DNA of 64,000 bases from Cliona cf. orientalis (GCA_963930775.1 OZ005698.1:1804501-1868500), one strand, 5' to 3'. Shown: positions 49,301-59,232, counted from the first letter of the stretch. Translations and numbers: made by a program. Notes: generated from the sequence alone by a model not told the origin.

Positions 49301-50378
49301 ATAACATATTTTCCGGTACACCATTGCGAACTATGTGCCTAATATCTGGTTTGTTAATACCCATCCCAAAGGCTTTCGTGGCAACAATAACTTTAACATC
49401 ATCAGATTTCCATCTCACATATGATTCATGCCTTGATGGGCCATCAAGTTCCCCATGATATCCAACTGCCTCAATCCCTAATTCTGCTAAAGAGCTAATA
49501 ATTGGACCGATATCTGAGATAAAATCAGTATAGATGATTGCAGATGAGGTACCGATGATATCTGCAGCTCTACGAGCAAACTGCATTGCTGGTGGTGTAC
49601 ATTTATTTGGTGAAGGGAGCTCCTCTACGCTCAGATAGATGTTGGGTCGATTCACTGATGCCTTAACTACACGAGGATGTCTCAGTAAATCTTTCATATT
49701 CTCTACAGTATCGGGCTTCGCTGTAGCGGTCAGGGCCATTATTGGAACATCAGGAAAGTCGTACTTGAGCTTCTTGAGATCTCTGTATGCATTTCTAAAA
49801 TCAGCCCACTCACAATATAGGTGTGCTTCATCAACTGCAATCAGGCTTAACTGCTTCCTGCTGGCTAACAACTGTATTTTAGACAGATTGCCTGGTTTTG
49901 TTATCCATTCTGGTGTGACAAAAATAAGGGACACCTTAGAGTTCGGTTCAAATACACGTTTCTCAATGGTTTTATCAAACTGGGCTGAGCCTAAATAAAC
50001 TGAAGAAATTCCCATTTCATTAAGTTTGTCTACTTGATCCTGCATTAGACTTATTGTTGGTGTGATAATAATTCCTTTCTTATTCTCATGAACAGGAGGA
50101 AACTGGAAACAAAGGCTTTTGCCACTTCCTGTAGGATATACAACTAATGTGTCTTTTCCCTGTAGGGTTGCGTCTATGACCTCCCTTTGGAATCGCTTAA
50201 ATGATGTTAATTTAAATCGCTCAGCCAGTGTAGCTATCAAGGTTGCATTTTGAAGAGAATCATCCAACGAAGGTGAGCTAAATATAGCATCGTCCCTATC
50301 ATCAAACTCAAATTGAGAATTTTGACTCTCTGTGTGGTCCATATGCTCTGTACTTTGATCTGCAGACTTTATTTCCAT
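46392..50378 (-). CDS. RecQ helicase-MULE transposase-Tudor-like fusion protein
   Basis: A single uninterrupted frame of 1328 codons. Residues about 50-400 form a RecQ-type SF2 helicase: TGSGKS at about 83-88, DEAH at about 181-184, then MALTATA and QEMGRAGRDGK at about 361-371. A RecQ-style cysteine cluster (GDCCDVCKNN, about 444) and a winged-helix-like stretch follow. A second zinc-binding-like segment (QCPQEGCKYVV then CPDHD) lies at about 700-722. A MULE transposase core follows, with CDITYDE at about 907, GVLTDWSD at about 977, GCSVHW at about 1003 and TTNAVERKN at about 1122 as the likely Asp-Asp-Glu triad and CxxH motif. A basic linker (RSRKRRM) leads to a Tudor/agenet-like end (GRRVKMLFDVDDHTEWYEGI) at about 1273-1328. 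Role inferred: excision and insertion of the surrounding transposon, with the helicase perhaps opening ends or aiding repair. The start Met is the first in frame; TATAATATAAG lies upstream. Confidence 0.85.
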   Translation of the reverse strand: MEIKSADQSTEHMDHTESQNSQFEFDDRDDAIFSSPSLDDSLQNATLIATLAERFKLTSFKRFQREVIDATLQGKDTLVVYPTGSGKSLCFQFPPVHENKKGIIITPTISLMQDQVDKLNEMGISSVYLGSAQFDKTIEKRVFEPNSKVSLIFVTPEWITKPGNLSKIQLLASRKQLSLIAVDEAHLYCEWADFRNAYRDLKKLKYDFPDVPIMALTATAKPDTVENMKDLLRHPRVVKASVNRPNIYLSVEELPSPNKCTPPAMQFARRAADIIGTSSAIIYTDFISDIGPIISSLAELGIEAVGYHGELDGPSRHESYVRWKSDDVKVIVATKAFGMGINKPDIRHIVRNGVPENMLSWVQEMGRAGRDGKQSWATILFRKGDVSHANAWVLNNLSNKERCDRILSGFSESWKYIYAHLSGKCRRRLIVNIFGEEDTKPTSLGDCCDVCKNNTNVSDHKPELKVLIDALDVVGCKGEVKIAEWIRGSNIPWTDMHDKKALSYGNHCGKDINFWRQFIKQCHVKSLIKFELKSMIKTNGTYAVHGVYSPLPEGRELANSDDKELLLPVHQSKHVSAPAMSPYGAVPGTSRTEKKIREGKGSHMLSVVRKCLSESENWIISKTKRDFHFPGAFSSKRQQQLYYISDITKLEQNCDDPHFLWKDIQLSKGQLNKPRLITADIDGKKEDVYYRSTPCSGIKQCPQEGCKYVVPIRDRRKCPDHDMNLEKSTDCPVEFVYIHPKEPSDNRRWIGGLVRGQKGSSDNLHNHPLHSSTKISQCVRQKISAAVSANPSLTTSDIVRGQGIGFLPSAADDASSHVGKVSQEVRRTKIKKGLIDKGWSPFDFERVADAIDSDDDKISGDDQDKLKKYQKQGRPYLVSAGIEEGIRYIFTMSPLMAKIASEAEFIQCDITYDELSDYPYLFNAVAFNSVSMEWMVIARVRLNRQTSEAYALAFKKIFAKCSSINENFLPGSTLLGVLTDWSDAETNGLRQAVGKTVADNLLKGCSVHWNRSCQRVADRVAKRKEEKDIFLKICYIIPKLTTAVNVVACFEALCGVRSLNELSKKVQTLKLTNEEIDMVDKECDWTIAKHWAQWWARCEHLKMLSKVFTSMDAAVWNKCPTTTNAVERKNKDCKCDNPGSLKLAMMKVYKLDKVACLKYIAAEQNISLSYRSRSEEARLADAQRKQKQRQKVLAPDKTAQFGPPDKLSNFAPSSSNNGESEPITTDSHVSPQVRSRKRRMTSNGNSGSSEKRRAVEVGNTTLSLVPSRDPGAIGRRVKMLFDVDDHTEWYEGIIATYNVVNGKYGIFFPVDNETIETTLDDDDLEFID

Positions 50379-51449
50379 TTCCTATAATATAAGCATCACA
50401 TGTAATTACCTTTACCTGTGACTCTATTAAACGACATGCTTTGTATCAGCTTTGCTAATTTGTGAGTTGCAAAAAGAAAAAAAAACGTATATAGTTATTC
50501 GTTGATCATGAGGGTAGAGCCTTAAGGCAATTTTGTAAAAATTATTATATATATGTAACACTCTAAGCAATTTCTCATTCTATAGAGCAAAAGATGTGGG
50601 CAGTAACTGCTATGGTAGCTGCTCTATGACAGCTACTCAAGTATTATTATTATTATTGTTACCATTATTATTATGATGATGATGATTGTGAGCCTTATCA
50701 TTCTTATTCTTACTATTGATATTAGGTACAGCAGTAATGGTAATTATTTCTAATGGTATATTACTATAGACTAAGCAGCCAATTATTTATTTCCCCAATT
50801 TGTAGCTCCCACCAGCAGTAACGTAGTCTCTATTACACCAAATATTGCCGCCCGGAAGTTTTTGATCTTATATCTCCTGCCAGAGGGTCATAAAGTTCTG
50901 GATAAAATTCTACAGTGTTTCTGCATGTCCTCCCTGCATATCTCTTGTCAGCTAACAAGCTCCTATGATTTTTGAGCTCTGATTTTCAGTGCTTTCTACT
51001 TTTAATTTCCATCTCTTTTGGTATAGGCCTTTTTCACTATGCCTAATGGCTGGTTTCTTGCCCCATTCCTTCCTGTTTACTTCCTTTCGCCCAAAAGAAG
51101 GCTGAGTAATTAATCTTCAGGTCCGTGGCACACTTCAATAAGATTCGGACACTATACAATCGGATAATCCCATAATTCATAATAATTCGTAGTAAATGAC
51201 TATATCGATAATAGGTACGGATTGGTTATTATGCTACTTATATAGATTATGGCTATTTATTACAGGACATTTAACCAGCAAAATAATATTGTGATGCGAG
51301 AGGGAATGGAAAATGAAATTCACTTGGGGGCAATATTGAGATTGTACCTCTCAATTATTTCACTCAGATGTACAATTATTTCATGTATATGCACCTTCGA
51401 GGAAACAGAGTTCACACTAATTGTCACACTGGTCAATCTGAGATGAGAC
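50379..51449. other. Interval between the two transposon genes
   Basis: AT-rich sequence with ATT/ATG trinucleotide tracts near 50640-50690. It is probably the promoter and 5' region of the helicase-transposase gene. I recognise no further gene. Confidence 0.35.
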
Positions 51450-51844
51450 ACTACAGTATATTATGTCCCCGGTAGCAATTTACTTTTCTGTGGTTATGAG
51501 GCAATTATGGTGTAATCTATGATGAAACCTATAATAACATAGAACCATCTATACATAAAACCCACTGCTCTTCTGAACCACATAAACCCCATAAAGTTTA
51601 ATTACCCATGCAGTGTTCTCTCCAGAATTTGCAGTGATGCATTGGGGGGGGGGGGGGGGGTAGTTTGGATAGCTACATACATTTTTGACAATCATGTTTT
51701 GCCATTCTAGTCAGTAATTAATTATATTTTACTAATAGTTTTAGTCATCCACAATCTAACAGAGGGCATAATACTATTACTGCAACAGTGCAGTACCTCA
51801 CTAAATAGCATAGCGTCAATGCTGTATTTACTGAATTTTCATAC

Positions 51845-51984
51845 CTTAACACTATGACGTCTTCGTCGTGGGTGCTTGTGCCACTGATCATTACAGACAG
51901 TACACCTGGCTGATGAACACTCTTCACAATAAAACTTCGCTGGTTCACCACAGGAGGTACAGGTATCAGTATCCACTATGCTCT
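51845..51984 (-). CDS. Ubiquitin-like/B-box-like protein, exon 2
   Basis: After CTCTCAG the exon reads ESIVDTDTCTSCGEPAKFYC, then EECSSARCTVCNDQWHKHPR and RRRHSVK. The C-x2-C, C-x2-C, C-x2-C and His pattern resembles a B-box-type zinc finger. The frame joins exon 1 in phase (G+AG) over a 83-base intron. It ends at GTTAAG before GTATGA, which gives a stop two codons on if unspliced; the possible downstream acceptors also lead quickly to stops. The total protein is therefore about 150 residues. Confidence 0.6.
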
Positions 51985-52067
51985 CTGAGAGTAAAGTATA
52001 ATATGTACAATTGGAGTAAGATGTTTAGATACAGTCATTACGCAAGCACCACAATTGCACCATTTAC

Positions 52068-52374
52068 CAGTATCAGAGATGTCGTCCTTTCCACCACCCA
52101 AACCTTTGATTAACAACTGAATACATGTCCCATTTTCTATGGAATAACGTTGGAGGGGTGTTTGTGGTTGAAGCAGTTGACCTCCAAGTGATAGCATCTG
52201 ATGGCTTGGTGGTATGCCATATAATTTGTGAATACTTGAAAATACTTCACTACACAACGTCTTTTCACCAATTTCCATACTAAGGTGCTTGACTTTTTCT
52301 CCTGGCCCTTTGACTATAAGGTCAACCTGTTTAGTCGCTTTTGATCCTTGGTGTTTCAACCTGTCAATGTTCAT
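52068..52374 (-). CDS. Ubiquitin-like/B-box-like protein, exon 1
   Basis: The ATG begins MNIDRLKHQGSKATKQVDLI. Residues about 16-88 show a ubiquitin-like fold pattern: a beta strand (VDLIVKGPG), EKVKHLSMEIGEKTLCSEVF, a helix with SIHKLYGIPPSHQMLSLGGQ, a QTPLQRYSIENGTCIQLLIK segment and a GLGGG end. The IPPSHQMLSLGGQLL part corresponds to the ubiquitin IPPDQQxLxFxGxxL motif. The GG-type end followed by more sequence recalls ubiquitin-fusion precursors. Within the transposon it lies upstream of the helicase gene on the same strand. It could modify host ubiquitin or SUMO signalling; that is inference. Confidence 0.65.
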
Positions 52375-52572
52375 AATAAAAATATTATGGTTTTATATCA
52401 ATGCATGGCTCTGTGTTTAATGATTAGGTTTGCATACATGATCATTAATAATTAAATATTTGCCTCTAAAAGTAATAATCAGATGCTGATTCACAGAGAT
52501 GAAATTGATAGCACAGCAGAGTTCCATAACTTCTGCTTAATGCAGCGACTGTCATGGTAATTAATTTAATGC

Positions 52573-52760
52573 AGGCGCTGATCCAGAAATTTTGCATGGA
52601 AGGTGGCTGATGGGGTGGCTACCCATAGTAAACTATACTGATGGAGGGGGGTGGCTGGTTAATAATGGTGAATGTCTCCCATACTACTCTGCATAAAAGA
52701 ACTAGTGAAGGGGGTGGCTAGCCACCCCATCCACCCCCCCCCCCCCCCCGATCAGCCCCT
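52573..52760. mobile_element. Small MITE, GGCGCTGATCCAG...GATCAGCCCCTG
   Basis: The ends are inverted relatives of the hAT-like GGGGCTGATC motif, with repeats of GGTGGCTA inside and a C-run. It lies inside the large transposon. Confidence 0.5.
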
Positions 52761-53145
52761 GTAATGTGTATATGCATGAATGCATATTAATATTACAATA
52801 GTCTCATGGGTCAGCCCCCTTCACCCATGAGAATAGCGCAGGCCAGCTTAATTTATATGCGGGATCATTACAAGGGAACATGCACATGAAGTTCGATCAA
52901 CCATACTTGTCGGAGCCTGAAAGCCTATATAACATGCAGCTCGTAAGGTATTCGCTGGATACATGTGTTACATAATCTACATAATCTACATAATATTAAT
53001 TTTCAAGTCTCAGAATGGCTCCCTAGCTTTGATTAGCTACCTCATAAATTATGGAACAATATAACAATATATATATTCAGTATACATTATACCATAATTG
53101 GCTCATAACCACAGAAAAGTAACTTGATTGCTACTGGGATATAAC

Positions 53146-54084
53146 TGCATGTGTGTGATGTAAATCCTTGTGGGGCGTGTATTCACTTGTAATCAGTGCA
53201 AGCGCATGCGCAATAATTAAATTTTGCAATTTGCCTGGCTCTATATAGCTGCTCCATGCCGGTCTTCTTGGTCCCTGGACTTTCAGGATAACATGTGCAC
53301 TCTTGGCTACCTTCCCTACCTCTAATCACTCTCTATATATTCCTTACACGTTCTGCTATATATACCTGCTGTAGCTATTCTCCTTCATCTTGTTCTCCCA
53401 CATAAAGGTGATATAATATGCGCTGTGTAGTACGCTATTCTTACTTTCCTTACATAATTATTTGCATTCTTAATTCTTCCAAGGCTCTGGTTCTAGCTCC
53501 TTGCTGCTATTTTATTATATCTAAATCCTTTCCCCTAATTTTTCTCAGCCTGCAGTTTATCCATGGGGGTAGCTAGCTTTTTGTGGCATTTAATTATAAT
53601 TTAATTTATTAATATTTGTTTTGTTGAGCAAACTATATTATATTATGGTACAACACATCCCATTACTATTATAGATCAGTGGAGTAGGAACCGGGGGGGG
53701 GCGGGGGGGGGGGCCACTCCCCCCCCCCCCCCAGTATTTCAGAAGGGGGGTCTGGCCCCCCCCCAATAATCAGGCCTAATACATAACCATGAATTCTTCC
53801 AATTCATCATGCATGACTTTCTTCACAAAAGTCTGGATTAAACTACTAGAATATTACCTTAAAAAAGATATATTCAATAATAGTTATTGCGATCACAAAA
53901 TTCAGTAATCAAAGCCACACCCACAACCTGTATCGGTGGCCCCTGCAACACGCAATTGCTTCCTACTCCACTGTAGATGATTACAATATGAGCCCCCTCC
54001 CAAATTTCTTAATGTTAACCCTTGAGGGATCACTACTGTAGCTAACATCATAATATTGTGCTACTGAAAGTAAATCGTCTTGAG
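53146..54084. other. Gene-free interval with G/C-run repeat
   Basis: AT-rich sequence. A G/C-run element at about 53680-53770 (GGAACCGGGGGGGG, then CCCCCCAGTATTTC) is related to the repeat at 217-800. No gene is recognised. Confidence 0.35.
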
Positions 54085-54372
54085 TCACCCACTGGCTAAC
54101 CTTATCTTGCGAGATACCCGTGCAAGACTCTGATGCCGTCTCACCACCACCATCATCACCACAAGCATTCCAAAGATGGTGGTCATTGCAGAGTAGGGGT
54201 GTCGATAATCCAGAAGGTAGAACGATTTGGGAGCAAAAAGGATGTTTGTCCGATCATACTGAGGAGATACTCGTGGGAGGTGTGCTTCTAAAGAAGCAGG
54301 TGAATGGCTGAGGTCACCTCCCAGTAGCAGGATCAGCAAGAAACACTTCCAAAGGTTCCAACACATAGCCAC
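54085..54372 (-). CDS. Possible small membrane protein near right terminal repeat
   Basis: A 95-codon frame begins MAMCWNLWKCFLLILLLGG, which looks like a signal peptide or membrane segment. A second hydrophobic stretch (AMTTIFGMLVVMMVVV) follows at about residues 62-77, then a basic end. An overlapping frame (54314-54499) encodes unrelated sequence. Both start close to the right inverted repeat on the same strand as the other transposon genes. Neither is recognised, and either could be chance. Confidence 0.2.
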   Translation of the reverse strand: MAMCWNLWKCFLLILLLGGDLSHSPASLEAHLPRVSPQYDRTNILFAPKSFYLLDYRHPYSAMTTIFGMLVVMMVVVRRHQSLARVSRKIRLASG

Positions 54373-55138
54373 CAGACAAAATCAAGTCAACTGTGCCCGC
54401 CAAACGAGGGTCAAAGGTAGCTTGAATGGTGTAATGGCGGTTCTTTCTGTTGGCGGTTCTCGCTATTGGCGGTTCTCGCAGGATATTGCGCATGCGCAAA
54501 AACTCCGTATCTACTGTGCAAAAAAATGCAGCATCAATTTTGCATGCGCGTGCGAGTACGTACGTGCACAGCGCAGCGTGGGGTCAAAGTTCACCTATGC
54601 ATTTTCGTGTAATATAAGACTTTTACTATTCAAGGTAAAATTTCACCTCATTATAATCCTTATATTATATATAGGCAAAATTTTAAGTGAGGTCATAGGT
54701 CACTGGTAAAACTACGCTGGATCTGTATGTCAGTCTGCTTATATTATGGGGTGAATTTACACCACTTGTCCTCTGAGTTCCTGAAGTGGTGTAAAATTTT
54801 GCCATAGTATAGATTCTCACTTCTATCCATCAGCATTTTAAGTGGACATCCAAACTGGTGTAAAATTTTCCCATATAAATTACCAATTGCTAACATTATA
54901 TATTCGGGATTTTACACCATTTGTGAAAGTTTAAATCTTTGCCTAGAGTAGATCAAGGTTGGAGTGGTGTAAAATTGTCCCTAGAGTAACTCAAGGTTGG
55001 AGTCACTTAAAATTGTCCCTAGAGTAACTCTAGGTTAAAAAACCTATTTTACACTATTTTATGTAGGACCCACTCATCTAGGAGATTCTGGCCGCTTTGC
55101 TGACGTAGAAGATGATTAGAACTTGTTTTAGACTGTTT

Positions 55139-55472
55139 CATAGTTGCCAAGTGTCCCGGTTTGGCCGGGACAGTCCCGGAATTTGGCCCTATGTCCCGGT
55201 TGTGTCCCGGTTTACCTGATTTTGCAGCATTGTCCCGGAATCCAGCTCGATTGTACAAATGGAGGTGTGGCACAAGCATAAACTCAGTATATTATCGAAT
55301 TTCAGTCCGTATATCTCGATGTTTAGTGGGTGTGGCAGTACACGATCGTCCGAAAGTGGGTGTGGTCGACCAAAAGTGGGCGTGGTCCGTAAATTTTCGC
55401 GCGCGCTTCGCGCGCGTTAATACTATTTTCTACTTTGTCCCGGCTTCTCTTCTTATACACTTGGCAACTATG
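55139..55472. mobile_element. 334-bp MITE with CATAGTTGCCAAGTGT ends
   Basis: The exact 16-base ends are inverted (CATAGTTGCCAAGTGT and ACACTTGGCAACTATG). TGTCCCGG words recur inside. It is inserted in the right part of the outer TA-flanked element, just outside the large transposon. Confidence 0.75.
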
Positions 55473-55909
55473 CTGTTTATCGTGTACCTGCCATCGAGAA
55501 CGAGTCGCGAGGCATGTCCACGTGCTGCGTGCTTCTCGAATAGTAGGCGTGGCGCGGCTACTATTCGATTCGAGAGCGGTGACTATTTCGTTCATCACTT
55601 CCGGAGGTGCGGCGACTAATCGAGAGCGGCGTCTGATCGAGCGAATACGGTACTTGCGATTGTGTGCCCTGAAATAAGCCAGCTAATTGAGAGTATAATC
55701 ACGTAATACCTCTAAGTCAGTGATAAAACACATCTGAATTGATATCAATGATTAATGGGGGGAGGGGGGGATACAGTGTGTGAAAATTGTCACGCCCACA
55801 TCTCCCGCAAACAAAATGAAACCCTGCATATATTTTTCCTGGTAACTATGCATAATTTTACATAATAATGAACACCACTGGTGTTAAACTCTCGGCGCTG
55901 TCAGATTTA

Positions 55910-57540
55910 TAGTAATATTATACGCAGTGTCTACTGAGCCGGTACCGGAACTCGACTTGACTACCTTAAAGAGCCGGCATAGACAAATGCGCATGCGCAC
56001 TTGCGGCCTGCGCGAGATGAAAAGGGTTACGTCATTGGGTCCCACCCCCTTCACGCAGCTCAGCGCATTGCAGTACATGTCACAAATTGTACCCTGAACC
56101 ACTCAGAGTATTATAAACAACACCACCAAATAAAGCACACCACATCATCAACAAAGGAAGTCAGAGCTAGAGAAGGTTGGATACCATGTGTCTATCTGTT
56201 TTGCCATGGCTTGAGTGATACAACATGGATATTCACGCCAGGAGGGAGTTTCCAGAGCCTGTACGTGCACTCATCTTACTAAGGTTAGTGGGGGTAGGTG
56301 GAGGTGCAGATAATTTCTACAGTAGCAGTGTCATCAGTTTTTGCAAATTGTATGCCTAGTTAAACAATTACATGAATCAATGATGGCAGTGTAATGTACT
56401 TGAATAGCTACATCCAAGTGTTGGGGTAATTTCGTATGCGGGGCAACTTTATATCCTCGTTATTTCTGCTACATAACGCGTGTAATCGCTGCGCTTCCAG
56501 GCATCCTATATAGCTACCAATAGCTACTAGGTATACCGCCGGCTTATTTCATAGATGCTCGCATTGTGGAACAGGGGATACAAGGATACGGAATTGCCCC
56601 GCATACGAAATTACCCCTGTTTACCTACATGTACTTGAATACATCCAAGTACCATTGCTGACCACTTTAGGTATATACTCTTGAGTTGGGTTATAATTGT
56701 ACACATCTTCATGAATGTGTACGTGTATGTGTGCATACGTGTACCTTACATTTTGTTATTTTAGTATAATTGGCTATTCAGAATATTTGTCCTTAATAAA
56801 CAGTTATGTTACTTTAATGCACCTTCCATAAACAATCACTGAAGTTTATATTATGAAATTCCTCTTCACGCAGGACATGTTTGGCAAAGAGTGAACATCA
56901 AAGTGACTATTTTCTATCCAAAACTGTTTTTACCTTATTTTGTGTATCTGTATGGATATTCTCGTTTCCGCTAACAATATATTTCCAGACTGGGATTTTT
57001 GACGATCATTGCTAGTCACAGTTACCTTTGCATGTGATGAGAGCAACTCATCAAGGTCATCACCCCATAGGTACCGTTCCTTTGAAATTTCTTGACACAG
57101 TGACATGCCAGTAATTATAACTACCTATCCAATCCAGCAATCAGTATAAATTTATTAAAGTATGGTAAGTTCCACGTTTAATAACAGTGTACTAAATGTG
57201 TGCACAGGGAGAGCTGGATATTGGTGTGCAGGATGCACTGCAGAAACAACGTGTAGGCCAAGGGAAGAAGTCGTAACTTGGCGGTGGCAACAGCGCTAGT
57301 AGCCTCGTACCCGGCTTAACCCTTCTCGGATTGGCTGGCTAGTGGGCCATGGGCCAACGATGCGCTGCGCCACGTGAAGCGGGTGGGACCTAATGACGTA
57401 ACCGTTTAAACTTAGTCCGGTCAGGTTGCAAGTGCGCATGCGCATTTGTCTATGCCGGCTCTTTAAGGTAGTCAAATCGAGTTCCGGTACCGGCTCAGTA
57501 GACACTGCGAATATTATACTACGCAGGTAGCTATAAAGAT
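55910..57540. mobile_element. 1.6-kb inverted-repeat element
   Basis: The left arm (55910-56066: GCAGTGTCTACTGAGCCGGT, CATAGACAAATGCGCATGCG) is repeated in inverse at 57340-57535. The interior has no recognised gene and holds a second nested hairpin element at 56423-56617. Confidence 0.65.
56423..56617. mobile_element. 195-bp hairpin MITE nested in the 1.6-kb element
   Basis: GGGGTAATTTCGTATGCGGG and the inverse CCCGCATACGAAATTACCCC form the ends. The flanking ACTTGAATA...CATCCAAGT sequences on both sides are related. Confidence 0.75.
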
Positions 57541-57654
57541 GATCGTATAATATTATTAGGCTGTGTCTAAAATTTAGCACTTCGAGTACCGGCAAACTAG
57601 CCTGCTAAAAAGCTTAGAAAATTTTCGAAAGTGGAAGAAAAAAAACAAACAAAC

Positions 57655-57750
57655 CAAAGATCCAGCAGGATTTGAACCCGTGACCACCGCTCCACCATCA
57701 CCAGCCCTAGTCCGCTCAGCCAACCCAGATCAACGCTGCTGGATGCCGTT
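57655..57750 (-). ncRNA. tRNA-like sequence with pol III A and B box motifs (possible SINE head)
   Basis: On the minus strand TTGGCTGAGCGGACTAGG resembles a tRNA A box and GGGTTCAAATCC a B box, about 45 bases apart as in long-variable-arm tRNAs. ATCCAGCAG and CTGCTGGAT flank it and can pair. A clear cloverleaf is not evident, so this is a tRNA pseudogene or SINE head rather than a working tRNA. Confidence 0.35.
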
Positions 57751-58455
57751 TTGCCAACTTTATACACCTTCATCTATATGTCCCCTGACCCCGCCTTTGT
57801 AGCCCTCGCGCATGCGTATAACTATTAGGCCTATGCCGTATATAGCGCGACACACCCAGCATTCTATTTATACGAAACGTTAGCTGCCCGATCGGAGAAG
57901 TCAAGAAACTTAGAATCAGCAAATGACTCCAAAACTAGCAAGCAAAGCGTTCTCTACGAAATCCACACAAATCATGAGTTTGGAACGCCATAAGGAACCT
58001 TATAACATCGCAATTTGGACTAGCAAACAAAGTATGTAGCAGTTTTTAGTAGCGTGGTAACAGACAGACACACACACACCGTGGCACACACACACACACA
58101 CATGAACGACTACCGTGCGCCGATGGTTAATTATAAGCCACATGACAACCCACAGCTACTCGGTCAATCATATTAAACATTATTAAGCCTCAATAGTTGT
58201 CTCTAGTCTAGATCCGTCCCCTGCAGGTAGGGGTAGGCCGGCATATTAGGTGTCACAGTATATAATTTTAAGAATTTGATAATTATACTAGCATTATAGG
58301 CATCAACTGTATAAACTAAAGTCACTGTGGTGTTTTAAATGATAAGGTGGCCTTTTTGCAAAAAAAATTAATGATATTATAATTATTATACCAAGGGCTT
58401 ATCGAGCTACAGCTCGATACATGCATCCTTGATTGTACTGACATCGTTTATAATG
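57751..58455. other. Gene-free interval sharing sequence with 1540-1790
   Basis: Around 57890-58120 the sequence (AAGTCAAGAAACTTAGAATC, CAAATCATGAGTTTGGAACG) matches 1565-1780 of unit A, including the ACAGACAGA tract, so it is a dispersed repeat. No gene is seen. Confidence 0.45.
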
Positions 58456-58972
58456 GAAAAATCCGGGGGCCCGGGGGGGGGGGGGGGGGGGGGGGGCTTC
58501 AGTCCCCCTAGCCTCCCACCCCCCCCCCCCCCCCCCCCCCCACACTGGATCATGGATCAGCTAGTTTGTACCGGGTATAGGGACTATAATAGACGTTTTA
58601 CTATAGGTAAAACAATGTTAACCCTGGAGCGGCCTGCTAGCATGCAGGCGGTGATGGGGCTGGGCGCATGCGCAATTCTGGAGGCATACTGGTAGCACGT
58701 GATTGCCTTAGCTGCCATGCTGGTTTGTTGGCTGCCTGAATTGCCTATGCAGAAGCAGCATTGGATTGTCAACTTCCCCACCCCGATACCCTCCCTGTAT
58801 TTGCCAGACTTGGAAAGGTAGAACCAGGTACTGTATACGATTTCTACCAATAAGGCGGGACGGTGATAGGGCTGATAGCATGGGGTATTCCCCATCATCA
58901 CAGGAGTATTGAAAATGGCAATAATTATTGTACCAGCAATTTGCAAATGGGTAAACCCCCTGCGCACGCAGA

Positions 58973-59232
58973 AGCACATGCATGCAGCATGCAGCACATG
59001 CATGCGACATGCAGCACATGCATGCGACATGCAGCACAGGCAGTGGCACATGCAGCAGCACCTGCAGTGGCACAAGCAGCACACGCAGCACATGCAGCAC
59101 ATGCATGCAGCATATGGCACATGCATGCAGCATATGGCATATGCAGCAGCACATGCACTTGCAGCGGCACAAGCAGCACATGCAGCACAAGCAGCAGCAC
59201 ATGCAGTGATACATGCAGCAGCACATATAGCA
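58973..59232 (+). repeat. GCA/CATGCA-rich minisatellite
   Basis: Repeats of GCAGCACATGCA, GCATGCGACATGCAGC and AGCAGCACAAGC leave several frames open (Cys/Met- or Ala/His-rich) on both strands. No gene signal is seen beyond that. Confidence 0.8.

Larger units (their letters stand above)
51455..53145. repeat. Inverted repeat pair enclosing the ubiquitin-like gene
   Basis: TTTACTTTTCTGTGGTTATG near 51480 is matched in inverse by CATAACCACAGAAAAGTAAC near 53104-53123. Similarity extends outward on both sides (GGTAGCAA / TTGCTACT). The pair encloses the two-exon gene at 51845-52374, which suggests a smaller element inserted in, or captured by, the large transposon. Confidence 0.6.
45583..55069 (-). 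mobile_element. 9.5-kb autonomous-type RecQ-MULE transposon
   Basis: Inverted repeats of about 400 bp (45583-45984 and 54671-55069) share long stretches such as TAACCTAGAGTTACTCTAGG and GACCTATGACCTCACTTAAA. The 10-bp word CCACTCATCT flanks both ends (45573-45582, 55070-55079). That fits the 8-11 bp duplication made by MULE transposases. The outermost 15 bases of the two ends are less similar than the rest, so the exact tip is uncertain by some bases. Inside lie a 1328-codon helicase-transposase gene and a small ubiquitin-like gene, both on the minus strand. Confidence 0.85.
45436..55650. mobile_element. Outer TA-flanked element, split by the RecQ-MULE transposon
   Basis: The left end (CCGTAT, then TCGCTCGATCAGACGCCGC) is matched in inverse at 55620-55650 (GCGGCGTCTGATCGAGCGAA, then TACGG). 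TA flanks both sides (45434-45435, 55651-55652). Without the inner 9.5-kb transposon it would be about 0.7 kb, similar to MITEs such as 19761-20185. It is thus the landing site of the larger transposon. Confidence 0.65.

Noticed and set aside
46733..49998. Plus-strand frames within the helicase-transposase gene
   Set aside because: They are antisense shadows of the 1328-codon minus-strand frame, without domain signals.
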